Positions 55,401-63,105 of a stretch of DNA of 64,000 nucleotides are shown here, piece after piece (the stretch's first letter is position 1; each line of letters opens with the position of its first letter). Source of the stretch: Spodoptera frugiperda. Its lineage: Eukaryota > Arthropoda > Insecta > Lepidoptera > Noctuidae. Below the pieces are notes generated by a model. The model was not told the DNA's origin and searched no databases. It saw only the letters and a list, made by a program, of their open reading frames with translations. The position numbers were made by a program, and so were the translations under genes. The stretch covers positions 3,348,001 through 3,412,000 of the forward strand of contig NC_064218.1 of NCBI RefSeq assembly GCF_023101765.2, read 5' to 3'.

Positions 55401-57882
55401 GTATTTATAGGTTTATTAAAAACAACCTATTTCTAACAGTTAACCAGCTAAAATTACAAGAGATCAAAATGAAAGATACTGATTCCCGTTACACTTGTTC
55501 AAAGAAACGGAAAGTTTACTAAAATTAATCGAATTTTCGCTTTGTACTCTGAATTTGTTTAGAAGTTACATTTTCCCGTAAATTGCTTCTCGGTATAAAT
55601 AAAAGAGTTGTGCTCACTTGTGACACGCTTTGAAGTTAATCTTCCGTATTATGTTGTTTAGTAGTTTGTTTAACGTTTAACGAAAACTAAACGAGATCGG
55701 GTCCGGCGCTCTGATTGAAAGAAAGAAAGAAAGAAAGAAAGAAAAACAGTTTATTTGCACCGATTAAAAAATAATAAACATAAATAATTAAAAAAATAAA
55801 GTAAAAACGGCGCAAAAAGACCAGTACTCAGCTAAAATGCCGTGACCTGAGCGCGATAGCTCGAGTCGCGGCGCTGATTTTCAGTACTGGCCCTGATTGG
55901 TTGGTCATTCGCACCGGCCAATCAGAAGAGAGCGCCGAATGCGGTTTCTTCACGATGTTTCCTTTAACGTATGTTATGTTATGTCTCAATAATTAGAGAA
56001 AGTGTATAAACTCAGAAAAAGGCACATTGTTACTATCTAGCCAGATTTCAAACCCCTCATAGGTACTCGGAAAGCGGGCGCCTTAACCACCAGGCTACTT
56101 CTACCTCAACATAATCAGTTTATAAACTGGATAATCCTCTCTATTGACTTTATAAAACTTTCACGGTATGGAACTTCCAATATTTCCCATATTTCATACT
56201 TATTGGATTTTCTCTCACATATTAAACGATAGAATTTATTCCCAGCGATGATCCTGGATTAATAAAAATAAAGTTTCCGAACGCAATGTAAGTCTTTTTA
56301 CCTCCGGAGCTGCGGACTACCTAGCAGGTTTACCGGGGCTGCGGCTTGAAAAGCAGGAGTAGGAACGGGGTGGTTTTTAGTTAGTAAGAGTTTGACACTC
56401 CCTCTCGCCTCGTCCAAGGCGGAAGAAGACATTGGATGATTACCCCCCTTAAAAAAGTCTTTTTTACTTTATTGCACCATGTGATTTCTTCTTTCTTAGC
56501 AGTTTTGTCATAATATATTACACTTTAGTGACCATAATTAATTATTAGGTACTCACTCAGCAACAGCAGCGACGGCGGCTGCATGATGAATAGCACTTCT
56601 GCCCCTTTTACGTCTTCTCGTCCGTTTCCGTGAATAAGAGGCCAGTAGGAGGCCTTTCCGCGCGTCTATGCGCTTTCTCGAGTCCTTGGCGAGAGTCCGA
56701 ACCGCCAGCGACGTGGGATCGAAGCTGAACGTGGAATCGTCGCGATGCTCATTCAGGTCTTTCTTCCTTTCCTGTAGAGTGGAAAGTCAAATTATACAAC
56801 GTGTAACAAAATACCTATATACATCAAGAAGCACTGAAGAATACAGGTTGAATAGAATCTTCACACAGAGTTTCAGCTCAATATACGTTTAAAAAAATTG
56901 GTACCCAATACTTGGTGTCGCATGGTTCTTGATTTTAAATCATACAAACGTATCACAACAGGAGTTACTCGCTAATATTACGTAACATTTTTTCCTGATC
57001 GCCTAGTACATGTATCTACCTAATTTTGATGTTCGGTTTCACACAAATTTTATGTATTGAAAAATTCATAACTTGGAATCATGAAAACATGAGTTTAAAA
57101 ATCCTTACCTATCATTTGTTATGTTATCTAGAAACCGTGCACTTGGTATGTATACCCTATTTTTGTAACACCGTGTATTATGTTGTATGTAAGCTATGAC
57201 AGGATTACTATTATATTCTCATTAGAAAGCATAATTGTCGACACAATGGTGAAGAAAAAAATATTTGATGGGAAACTCGTTTTTGCTCATTAGCTTACAT
57301 AATAGGTACAGGGTGTAGTTTTGGAAACGTGACATATTTAAGGACGTAACACGGTTACCGATTGTCAGTCCGAATCAATAAAAAAATTGGTACCTACGTA
57401 ATTATTTATTTTTCAATAAAAAAATCTGCAAGTGTGAATTACTTTAATAAGCCGTTTCCCGATCTCATGGGCATGTAAATGTTGTCCTAAAATATCTATA
57501 GCCTTAAAGTCAAAGTCAAAGCATTTATTTCAATTAATCCTAAATTAGGCACTTTTGAAACGTCAAATTGAATTGTCCATCAGTCAGTCCGTCAGTGAAG
57601 CTAGGCGCTCGTTCCAAAGTGTTGCTTCGAATGGAGAAGAACGAGCAAGAAAATCCATCGTTACTCTTTTTAAAAAAAATATTTTTACAATATCTCTGAT
57701 ACATTATTTACTTTGTTATTTAAGCTTATAAATATTCTGTTCTGTACCTCCTGTGTGATCTGCGACTCCTCTTCATAGCTGAGGGCCACGACGGCGAGCA
57801 TCAGGTTGATGAGGTAGAACGATCCGAAGAATACCACTACTGTGAAGAATGACACTGACATCGGACCGCACGATGACAGTAC
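34211..57882 (-). CDS. NaCP60E: NaCP60E (DSC1/NaV2-type) voltage-gated cation channel, intact copy, 5' end outside or unseen
   Basis: Twenty-three exons run from domain I S6 to the stop codon: 57748-57882, 56557-56771, 46421-46548, 45315-45631, 45079-45226, 43013-43227, 42699-42869, 42313-42506, 41854-42085, 41108-41379, 40622-40866, 40228-40531, 39457-39772, 39110-39385, 38734-39030, 38373-38661, 37974-38167, 37677-37879, 37316-37588, 36510-36869, 36152-36374, 35618-35750, 34211-34455. All junctions are in phase. Domains II-IV each show S1-S6 with arginine-rich S4 segments. The visible selectivity residues are Glu (CGEW, II), Glu (FEGW, III) and Ala (SAGW, IV). The III-IV linker has MFL, not MFM. 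Together these mark the DSC1/BSC1 family, described as calcium-permeable neuronal cation channels, rather than para (DEKA, MFM). The domain I pore exon and N-terminus were not found. Confidence 0.92.
35424..35577 (-). CDS. NaCP60E: Possible alternative C-terminal exon of NaCP60E (right copy)
   Basis: A good acceptor (pyrimidine tract then TTCCTCAG) joins in phase after 35618-35750 and encodes GLEIDAFDYPLSWLSTALCC and more, with no stop. The apparent donor (GTTAGT) leaves a phase that does not fit the terminal exon. Without that splice the frame runs on to a stop at 35333. It could therefore be an alternative terminal exon, or a chance open frame. The left copy (23015-23168) has the same sequence. 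Confidence 0.35.
35618..35750 (-). CDS. NaCP60E: NaCP60E exon: C-terminal tail, FLRHQDAMD motif (right copy)
   Basis: Encodes RRRSAYGLPIFLRHQDAMD and ends GPKRA with one base left over. That base joins with GT of the terminal exon to give Gly. The donor GTTCAT is weak. Left counterpart 23209-23341. Confidence 0.72.
36152..36374 (-). CDS. NaCP60E: NaCP60E exon: C-terminal tail (right copy)
   Basis: GC-rich exon encoding KWSPGGGWGGRLSALL, SSRKSSRASDASDISELGG and a leucine-rich end. It is in phase with the IQ exon and closed by a GTCAGT donor. Left counterpart 23743-23965. Confidence 0.86.
36510..36869 (-). CDS. NaCP60E: NaCP60E exon: C-terminal EF-hand-like region and IQ motif (right copy)
   Basis: Encodes YDPHATQFISFAQLSDFIAS (EF-hand-like), KGNKIHCLDILHALVKHVLG and, near the end, ARTIQRAWRDYVK, an IQ-type calmodulin-binding motif. 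Left counterpart 24106-24465, with an identical translation. Confidence 0.93.
37316..37588 (-). CDS. NaCP60E: NaCP60E exon: domain IV pore and S6 (right copy, open)
   Basis: Contains LMTSAGWNDVL, with Ala as the domain IV filter residue, a cysteine-bearing loop, then S6 IISYMIVINMYIAIILENFN. 273 bp, open. The left copy of this exon is two bases shorter and frameshifted. Confidence 0.94.
37677..38167 (-). CDS. NaCP60E: NaCP60E exons: domain IV S2-S5 (right copy)
   Basis: Two exons. 37974-38167 encodes EAIVKIVGLRYHYFTVPWN, S3 and the S4 sensor (LLRVVRVFRIGRILRLIK). 37677-37879 encodes AAKGIRKLLFALVVSLPALF (S4-S5 linker and S5) up to FQTFGRSMQLLF. Left counterparts 25569-25762 and 25269-25471. 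Confidence 0.93.
38373..38661 (-). CDS. NaCP60E: NaCP60E exon: III-IV inactivation linker and domain IV S1 (right copy)
   Basis: Starts YEGGVLEMFLTESQKHYY; MFL stands where para channels have MFM. Domain IV S1 FEIAIFVLIFLNMLTMGIEH and part of S2 follow. Left counterpart 25968-26256. Confidence 0.94.
38734..39030 (-). CDS. NaCP60E: NaCP60E exon: domain III pore and S6 (right copy)
   Basis: Contains FQVATFEGWMEVMADAVD, where the E of FEGW replaces the lysine found in para-type sodium channels, then S6 GSFFTLNLFIGVIIDNFN. This exon is the strongest evidence for the DSC1/NaV2 identity. Left counterpart 26329-26625. Confidence 0.95.
39110..39385 (-). CDS. NaCP60E: NaCP60E exon: domain III S4-S5 (right copy), followed by a GC donor
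   Basis: Encodes the S4 sensor LKVLRSLRTLRALRPLRAIS and S5 (IPSIFNVLLVCLVFWLIFSI). Ninety-two codons, phase 0. The downstream intron starts GCAAGT instead of GT, and does so in both copies. Left counterpart 26705-26980. Confidence 0.92.
39457..39772 (-). CDS. NaCP60E: NaCP60E exon: domain III S1-S3 (right copy)
   Basis: Encodes the pre-S1 stretch RWMFLRTYILRYVDTPAFEW and then WFVLVLIFASSITLCFEDIH (S1). S2 and S3 follow, ending FTIVF at a GTGAGT donor. Left counterpart 27052-27367. Confidence 0.93.
40228..40866 (-). CDS. NaCP60E: NaCP60E exons: II-III linker (right copy)
   Basis: Two exons, 40622-40866 and 40228-40531. The first encodes VGSDFAYPHLYQATNN and a charged stretch. The second runs from DENEHYEMAQL to NCFPRQCYDA at a GTATGT donor. 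Splicing to the next exon gives CYDA-STCWDACIET, whose paired cysteines precede domain III in this family. Left counterparts 28211-28455 and 27823-28126. Confidence 0.87.
41108..41379 (-). CDS. NaCP60E: NaCP60E exon: II-III linker (right copy, open)
   Basis: 272 bp, open throughout. It starts EVGEDSKLAKSFDRIRSIV and continues to NIYSHSYQEALN. A run of seven T on the plus strand (seven A in the coding sense) keeps the frame. In the left copy this run is one shorter and the frame is lost. Confidence 0.88.
41854..42085 (-). CDS. NaCP60E: NaCP60E exon: domain II pore and S6 (right copy)
   Basis: Encodes WNFNDFFHSFMMIFRILCGEW, quoted here for its core ILCGEW in which E is the domain II filter residue, then S6 VMGNFMVLNLFLALLLNSF. 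The GTCAGT donor is in phase 0. Left counterpart 29451-29682. Confidence 0.93.
42313..42506 (-). CDS. NaCP60E: NaCP60E exon: domain II end of S4 to S5 (right copy)
   Basis: Encodes LRVLKLAQSWTTMK, completing S4, then the conserved GALGNLTFVLVIVIYIFAV of S5. Left-copy counterpart 29910-30103, the same 194 bp. Confidence 0.93.
42561..42684. mobile_element. 118-bp MITE with TAA target duplication, present only in the right copy
   Basis: Element 42564-42681 flanked by TAA on both sides. Its ends are near-inverted (CCACCGTACTCAG left, CTGAGTACGGCAG right). The left copy shows the empty site with a single TAA near 30158-30160. A 3-bp TAA duplication fits the PIF/Harbinger superfamily; that assignment is an inference. 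Confidence 0.82.
42699..42869 (-). CDS. NaCP60E: NaCP60E exon: domain II S2-S4 (right copy)
   Basis: Encodes VFTSIFTLECIMKVMAMSK, GWNIFDLIIV and the beginning of the S4 voltage sensor (SVLRGLRL). The intron just downstream holds a MITE at 42564-42681 that the left copy lacks. Confidence 0.93.
43013..43227 (-). CDS. NaCP60E: NaCP60E exon: domain II S1 (right copy)
   Basis: Begins DELVDRNCECCVSCC, followed by DYEGWLQFQ and the S1 helix LFELFITTCIVLNTLFLALE. The left-copy counterpart is 30491-30705, also 215 bp. Confidence 0.92.
45079..45226 (-). CDS. NaCP60E: NaCP60E exon: I-II linker, distal lysine-rich part
   Basis: Encodes a lysine-rich stretch (KPALKPKKPTKS) and ends LNPDYLNQIVVL. It leaves one base that joins with AT to make Asp in the next exon. 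It lies just to the right of the duplicated segment, so it exists only once in the window. Confidence 0.84.
45315..45631 (-). CDS. NaCP60E: NaCP60E exon: I-II linker with Met-Pro-Gln repeats
   Basis: 105 full codons. The first half is acidic and serine-rich (DDSGVVDDHDDGEHTSDD). The second half is a run of about 40 residues built from MPMP, MQMP and MPTP units before QIQQ and a GT donor. The phase fits exactly on both sides, so this is read as a real exon although the DNA is repetitive. The opposite strand shows glycine-rich shadow frames. Confidence 0.82.
46122..46253. mobile_element. Palindromic MITE, family C, with TA target duplication
   Basis: TA-CCCTTAGTATG at the left and CGTACTAAGGG-TA at the right, giving a clean TA duplication. 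Inside a NaCP60E intron. Confidence 0.78.
46421..46548 (-). CDS. NaCP60E: NaCP60E exon: I-II linker, RS and proline-rich
   Basis: Follows a 10-kb intron. Encodes CKRSRSRSRSRSV, then a proline-rich run (SPPPLPAPQPPPPPH). The phase matches both neighbours. The composition is likely disordered. Confidence 0.82.
46864..46977. mobile_element. Second copy of the same MITE family
   Basis: Starts near CCGCCGCAATCAGAGTC and ends CTCTGAGTGCGGCAG followed by TAA. The interior resembles 42564-42681 (TTTAATGGTTACTTAA and GTTTTC blocks). It sits in the NaCP60E intron between linker exons. Confidence 0.7.
48621..48764 (+). mobile_element. Short dispersed element, family B
   Basis: GAGGGAGTGTCAGACTCTTA, CTCCTGCTTTTCGAGCCGG and AACCCGCTACGTAATCCGC. 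In a NaCP60E intron. Confidence 0.7.
49270..49556 (+). mobile_element. tRNA-derived SINE, family G
   Basis: The head has GGGTTCGAATCTCGG (B-box). The tail is GTAGCGGCATTACGTGCCGT and CTCCTTCGAGGATAAAAGGC, a layout common in moth SINEs. A single copy was seen in this window. Confidence 0.68.
50136..50288 (+). mobile_element. Helitron-like fragment, ATAAATGTGAAAG family
   Basis: Shares AACACTGAAACTACTGAA, GGATTTTGATGAAATTTGGT and the end GGCAGAAGCTAG with the copies at 55018-55187 and 60313-60463. The CTAG end followed by T suggests a Helitron derivative. Confidence 0.6.
50391..52562. mobile_element. Tc1-type foldback element with arms of about 1 kb
   Basis: 50391-51491 and about 51731-52562 are inverted copies. 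The right arm lacks about 280 bases present in the left (about 50862-51143). TA-CAGTGAATGAATTAATATG at 50431 and its inverse ending CACTG-TA at 52511 look like Tc1 termini; the similarity extends about 40 bases further out. The interior encodes the N-terminal half of a Tc1-like transposase, but I find no DDE catalytic part. It lies in a NaCP60E intron. Confidence 0.83.
51441..51930 (-). pseudogene. Tc1-like transposase, N-terminal DNA-binding part only
   Basis: On the minus strand, from the right arm into the loop, the frame reads TPEEAAQVVALLEQGLSQRR (first helix-turn-helix), then ISTSLRNRHLTGVDVQQELR and VSEWTVRRWLKEASLTSKRP (second helix-turn-helix), then HRQARIQFAREHLN. This is the bipartite DNA-binding region of Tc1 transposases. 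After this the frame runs into the opposite arm and the catalytic domain is missing. The left arm repeats the first helix-turn-helix on the plus strand (about 51318-51437). Confidence 0.75.
53646..53792. repeat. Dispersed repeat, family E
   Basis: GGCTGCTTTTCCATC, ATAGCTAAGCTGTGAAACTA and CGATAGTGGTGAAG correspond in order to 4241-4395. Confidence 0.6.
55018..55187 (+). mobile_element. Helitron-like fragment, same family
   Basis: ATCACGCTGAAACTACTGAA, GGATTTTGATGAAATTTG, GGCGAAGTCGCTGACAGAAG. It is followed by AAACCCCTGTTCCAAATTTC, another common moth repeat end. Confidence 0.55.
55663..55970. mobile_element. Palindromic MITE family C split by a retroposon
   Basis: The left half is 55663-55717 and the right half 55893-55970. 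Between them sits a 175-bp insert flanked by the direct repeat CTGATTG. The MITE is degenerate at its far ends. Confidence 0.7.
55718..55892 (-). mobile_element. Short retroposon with (GAAA)n end and 7-bp target duplication
   Basis: Starts with six GAAA units on the plus strand, consistent with a TTTC-rich tail on the minus strand, and is flanked by CTGATTG at 55711-55717 and 55893-55899. The body (TTTGCACCG, AAACGGCGCAAAAA, AGCTAAAATGCCGT, AGCTCGAG) is shared with 19251-19380. Confidence 0.72.
56303..56464 (-). mobile_element. Short dispersed element, family B, inverted
   Basis: GGAGCTGCGGACTACCTAGC, GCTTGAAAAGCAGGAGTAGG and GTTTGACACTCCCTCTCGCC match the reverse of 5818-5966. It ends about 90 bases from a NaCP60E exon. 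Confidence 0.7.
56557..56771 (-). CDS. NaCP60E: NaCP60E exon: I-II linker, proximal basic part
   Basis: Begins ERKKDLNEHRDDSTFSF, conserved in this channel family just after S6, then a very basic stretch (SRKRTRRRKRGRS) and an alanine-rich end. The donor is GTGAGT and two bases carry over to the next exon. Confidence 0.88.
57506..57715. repeat. Dispersed repeat, family I
   Basis: AAAGTCAAAGTCAAAGCATT, TGTCCATCAGTCAGTCCGTC and GTGAAGCTAGGCGCTCGTTC. Shorter or diverged copies at 11790-11950 and 12636-12790. It lies just 3' of the domain I S6 exon. Confidence 0.62.
57748..57882 (-). CDS. NaCP60E: NaCP60E exon: domain I S6
   Basis: Forty-five codons, phase 0 at both ends: VLSSCGPMSV, then the S6 core FGSFYLINLMLAVVALSYEE. 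This is the first recognisable channel exon from the right. The residues that form the domain I filter lie upstream of it. Confidence 0.92.
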
Positions 57883-58572
57883 CTGCAAATAACAATGGTT
57901 TTTTAGGTTATAAAAAGAAATGCTGGTCACGATTTATCGGATTTACATAGGATACCTGTAGATAAATAGACTGATAACTATTTCGATTATTTTTATAATA
58001 ACTATCTTAACTAACACACATACTAAATTAACTAAAACTCACGGTTTCTAGAAACTAGTAGAGCTTTTCTCCATTGATTTATGTGAGTGAACCGTGTTTT
58101 TTAGATATTTCTTGATTATTATCTATCGTTTATCGTTTCTATACTGATATTTCAGCAGTAAAATCTCTCTGACGTTTTCAGTACCTCAAATTAACACATG
58201 TTAACATCATATATTCGAATTTACAAACCCTAACTGAAAATTCGGCTCTCGACGCTGACGTATAAAAGGCAGACGAATTTACTTGAGCGACCCAACCGTA
58301 CCGGATTCGTATAAATAGTGTTGTCACCAGCATTTCCGGTCGTTTCAACGGTCCGGGAAAACAGACGGCCCGGAACAATATGTGGGTGGCAACACTGGAC
58401 TCTCAAATCGATAACATCTTGAGTTACAACCGAGATTTCCACCCAAATTATTTTAACTAAGTACCTGAACGTTTGTAGCTGCTGTTTTGTCTAAATGCTA
58501 TTTATTTGTTGCAGGTATAAAGTTGGTTGGTATATTCTAGATTCCTTATTTTGTGTTTACTTGTTTAACCAG

Positions 58573-58726
58573 ATTAGTGAGAGTTTGTTTTATTGTAAAC
58601 GAGATCGAAACGAGTCCGCGTTTGGCGCTTTGATTGACCGGCTCCAGTAAACCAACCAATCAGAGCTCCGAAGGCGCTTTCGTTTCATTTTCGTTAAACG
58701 AAAAGCGTAAACTCGTACCAAGGGTA
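58573..58726. mobile_element. Palindromic MITE, family C
   Basis: Left end degenerate, right end ACTCGTACCAAGGGTA. The inner GGCGCTTTGATTGACCGG and ACCAACCAATCAGAGC blocks match other members. Confidence 0.7.
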
Positions 58727-59926
58727 CTGATGTACGTGATCCTTACGGTACAACTTTTACCCCTTATTTTCAAGAATTTTAGGCCTTACATAGTACCTAC
58801 TAGCTTCTGCCAGCTTACGCTGCTTATTAGCTTATGTGTTATTCCAGACCATAATCTACTCCTGTTCCAAATTTCATCCCGGTCCCTTCAGTAGTTTTGA
58901 CGTGAAAGAGTAACAAAAAAACATACAAACTTTCCCACTTATAATATTAAATAAAATTGTACGTACATTTAAATAAGGGTTTAATTTAGGTCGTAAATGT
59001 AGAGAACAGGGTTTTACACCATGAATAGATTTAAACAGAATAGGTACACCGATTATTGCTATACGAGTAGTTAATAATTTGTCCCGAAATAAACTTGAGT
59101 TGAAAAGCCGCAGCGGAAATTAACCTACATTACCTGCGTACATCCATAACGCTTTACGTTCAGTAGTTGCCCTATATTTGACATTAAAATCAAAGTAACT
59201 GTGGATGGGGCTATGAAGGTAGCGGAACTAGCAGATTGGATCAAATTCTATGCATTTATTCTCAATTCGATCCAATTCGCTACCTGATTGATGATACGCT
59301 GATTTGTTCAGTAGGAATGTATGATAATGAAATTCTTATTAACTTTTGAATTGATTAATCTGAATCTGAATAATTAATGAAACTATTGTTTGAACAAGAC
59401 ATTATATTTATAGGTTTTTTCCTGATTGTTGCATATCTTTTGGATAAAAAAAGTTTAATCTGAAAAATACCGACAAAACATTAATTATTATCGAATTATG
59501 ACGGCATTAGGAAAACCGTTGCCACGAGCCACCAGAGCCACCAGGGCTGATGCCTGATCCTTACGACCTAGCGGGTTTACCGGGGCTCCGGGTCGAAAAG
59601 CAGGAAAAAGAGAACGGAATACCGTTATATTTATAAATTTTATTGTATAACGTGAAATATAGAAAACATTATTTTTCGTAAATTTACGCATTTCATTAAA
59701 GATCTTGTCAGTTTCAGTCTTATCAGAATATTTAATTATACACTTCAATCTAGTTTTCGAATTAATATTCATATTATCTAGAATTCTAGACTGTAATGAA
59801 ATGCAGACAGGTTTGATTAGGCTTTCAGCTAGTAAAGCTACTTTTAATCTAAAACTTTGTATTCATTAAGTAAGATTTGATATTTGCATAAAGTAAATTA
59901 TGTTGTTGAATAAAATACGTTGTGAA

Positions 59927-60074
59927 GGTACGCGTCCACAGGCCCGCATCGTACGCATCGCACGCACCGCATGTAGATATTGCTGATGACGTCATCAGCA
60001 CGCTACGCATCGCATGTAGGTATTGCTGATGACGTCATACGGAATGCGTACGATCCGCTGTTTTCGGGGCCTTG
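59927..60074. mobile_element. MITE family D, truncated
   Basis: Starts AAGGTACGCGTCCACAGGCC and contains GCATCGTACGCATCGCACGC. TATTGCTGATGACGTCAT occurs twice. The right end is degraded. Confidence 0.62.
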
Positions 60075-60312
60075 TTGTGATGTTAACGCGTTTGTCATTA
60101 AATTAACCGAGACAGGATTTGTTGTTCAACTGCTGAATATATTGATCAGCTCCTAATTTAGTTTGTCAAGTAAGTTTTGAACTTGATTGATTGCATTATT
60201 TATTGAATCCGTTGCGTTGCGTGTATATGCTATTCTGAGAGTATGTTGAGACTGATTTCAGTTTGTTTTCTTGACTGTCTTGCACTGAGACTGACTGAAT
60301 GAATCACACTGA

Positions 60313-60463
60313 TATGATAAATGTGAAAGTTTGTTTCGATGTTTGTCCGACAATCACGCTGAAACTACTGAACAGATTTTGATGAAATTTTGTATAGACA
60401 CTAGGGATGGGTTATAGATTTTTATTCCACAGGAATACGGGCGAAGCCGCTGGCAGAAGCTAG
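60313..60463 (+). mobile_element. Helitron-like fragment, same family
   Basis: ATCACGCTGAAACTACTGAA, GATTTTGATGAAATTTTG and the end GCCGCTGGCAGAAGCTAG. Confidence 0.58.
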
Positions 60464-61399
60464 AGTGGTATAACATCCCACTCAGTTGAAGCCAGAGGCA
60501 AGCTATACTCCATACTTGGTTACGAGCAGAATATGTTAGGTATTAACTATTTCCTTCCAAATACACAACATTATGATAATACATCTAGAATTATTACTAA
60601 CAATCAGGTGCCAATCTCAATCTACACTTGATTATTAGCATAACAGCTCAACAGGTGAGATGACACGTTAGTAATCCCGTAATAATTACTCATATATTAT
60701 ATTACCGCCTACACATGTAGATTATTAGATACACATGACAAACTATATAATAAACCCCATAGGATCATGGCAGACTAGAGTAAATTTGTCAACGCGATTC
60801 TTCCCAAAGGCGTTGTAAGAATTGACTAAGGGACTACTAATATTTTCAGAGCTATCGTGTTAGGTTTAACCTGTAATGATGAGACTAATTTTTTTAAGTT
60901 TTTAAGTTTCAAGAGTAAGCTCCTTTAAAACTGCGATCTTCAACACGCCTGTTAAGCACCAAAAACATCTCTTATTTAGAGGAATCCCATAGTCCAGCTA
61001 GGCTATTCTGTATTTTTCAATTTAAAAAATCAAAGTGAGGTCGACAGCGATTTACCATGTCAATGGTTGTGAGAATAGTCTCGACCAATGAAGGATGAGA
61101 ATCCGATCGAGCTCACTTCGGAAGGTGGAATTAATAGGTACAGAATAACCTAGCAGTGGATTCTCATTGGGTGTTGGTGTATAGGTATGGTTAAATATTG
61201 AATGCAATGTTACTTTAATTTTGAACCATCGAACTCTCATATATAGGCAATATTCAGTGCTATTATGCCTGAATATTGCACGTTGGTTTTGCATTGCAAA
61301 TTGCTTGTTGCTGGTTATTGCATGTAAAGGCGTTGATGCTGTAGTTAGAGAGTGGGAGTTTCAGCAACGTTTTTGTAGTTTTATTTTGTGGTGTGTGGG

Positions 61400-61665
61400 T
61401 CTTGTGAGTGCAGATTCGAAACCTACCAACGGTAAAGTACCAATGTAACTTTTTCCGAGTTATATGTACTTTCTAAGATTATTTAGACACCACTGACAAA
61501 CGGTAAAAGAAAACATCGTTAGGAAACCTGGCCTTATAATTTCTGATTATAAGTTTGGAATCGCTGACCCGCATTGTGCAAGCGTGGTCATTAATATTCA
61601 AACTTTCTCCGTGTGAGAAGAGGCCTTTGGTCAACTGTGGCTGATGAAGATGGTGATGGACATAT
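61400..61665 (+). mobile_element. SINE-like element, family F
   Basis: Shares ATTCGAAACCTACCAACG, AAAGTACCAATGTAACTTTT and TTTCTAAGATTATTTAGACA with 7602-7895. In the NaCP60E 5' intron region. Confidence 0.6.
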
Positions 61666-62354
61666 ACTATGGCCACGGCGGAGTGCAGAACGAGTTTAAA
61701 CGGGGTGGCTTTTGTCAATAAGAGAATTGATTTACAATAAACTATAAGCTTTTTAATATTAAAAAGTAGTGAAAAGATAAACTTAATTCAAATCATTTAT
61801 GTGACTTTAACCACTAATTAACGACTGCTATCTATGTCCCTCTCTTTTGTCCTTAAACAGAAAGAGACGGCGAACATAGCTGTACCTAGTACCTACTAAG
61901 TATTCAGATTCTTGTCTCCTTAAACGTTTGTCCCACGAACCGCCACAGAAGATTGTTCAAAGTAATTTATTAGTGTAACCAACCGTTACCCGACCGCCGC
62001 AGAGATAAGTGTGTGTACTGTGTTTGCTTAGGAACATGCCCGTGGTTTGTACCTACATTTACCACTTTGAATATAATATTAACTAAGGATTATAGTGCTT
62101 GGGTAGAACGCTAAATTGTAACAGAAATGTCGTTGCAAAATGTAAAATTCGAAAGAGAATAGTTTGGTCATACAATAGGGATGATGACGGGGTATGAAAA
62201 TTAAAAATATATTTAGTCCTTTAGTTAGGTAATGAAAAAATATTAGACACGTATTTTTTCATTTTGTCATATAAGATAACAATACTTAGATAAAGCGAAT
62301 CAAACTTTAAGAGTGGGAGCAAATACGTCATTTCTACGTATAAAACCTACCTAG

Positions 62355-62635
62355 AAGTAAGTAGAGCCATGCTTCGGCACGAATGGGCCGGCTCGACCAA
62401 AGTGATACCACGGCCTCACCGAAAACCGACGTAAAACAACGCTTGCGTTGTGTTTCGTTGTGTGAGTGAGGTTACCGGAGGCCCAATTCCCTCCTTCCCA
62501 ATCCCGATTCCCTAACAACTCTTAAATTCCTAAGCCACAAAAGGCCTGCAACGCACTTGTAACGCCTCTGGTGTTTCAAGTGTCCATGGGCGGCGGCGAT
62601 TGCTTACCATCAGGTGATAAGTCTTTTCGTTTACC
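62355..62635 (+). mobile_element. 3' end of a non-LTR retrotransposon, family H
   Basis: GGCCTGCAACGCACTTGTAA, CCTCTGGTGTTTCAAGTGTC and GGGCGGCGGCGATTGCTTAC form a 3' region widespread in moth genomes. An inverted fragment lies at 62993-63105. The LINE clade is not certain from this piece. Confidence 0.6.
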
Positions 62636-62992
62636 GGTTTAAACCGTAAACAAATTAAAAGGACTCATAATTCTATAAAAACTTCCACAATTGATTTATT
62701 ATAATCTTGTCCTTCATAAATTCTTCTTGGAGTAGAAATATTGTACGATCGAGTTATTGTAATCTTGCCCTTGAGGTCGTTGACCGCACAATCACCCTCA
62801 GTTAGACCGATAATATCAGTTCATATGTACCAACTACATAACTCATTAAACTCATTCGAAACTGTAACGTTATATAAATAGCTGCTTTCCACGAAACACT
62901 ACACGAACTGATGGCAAAGAAAACTACGCATACACGTAAATAAACTTTACTAATATTATAAATGCTAGTTTGTGAGTTTTTGTGTGTGTTTT

Positions 62993-63105
62993 TTATGGCA
63001 AACGGTAAACGAGTAGACGGATTACCTGATGGTAAGCAATCGTCGCCGCCCATGGACGCTCGAAACACCAGTGGCGTTACAAGTGCGTTGCCGGGCTTTT
63101 GGGGG
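62993..63105 (-). mobile_element. Inverted fragment of non-LTR family H
   Basis: GATGGTAAGCAATCGTCGCC and CACCAGTGGCGTTACAAGTG are the reverse of the 62355-62635 tail. No open frame with reverse transcriptase is left. Confidence 0.6.

Larger units (their letters stand above)
46549..56556 (-). other. NaCP60E: 10-kb intron of NaCP60E
   Basis: Between two I-II linker exons. It holds a TAA-type MITE, SINE G, family B, Helitron-like pieces, the Tc1 foldback, repeat E, and the split MITE with its retroposon. I see no further channel exon in it. Short open frames at 47330, 48153 and 54338 show no recognisable protein. Confidence 0.6.

Noticed and set aside
61052..61294. Minus-strand 80-codon frame in the channel 5' intron
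   Set aside because: No recognisable domain, no splice signals in phase with the channel, and composition like non-coding DNA.
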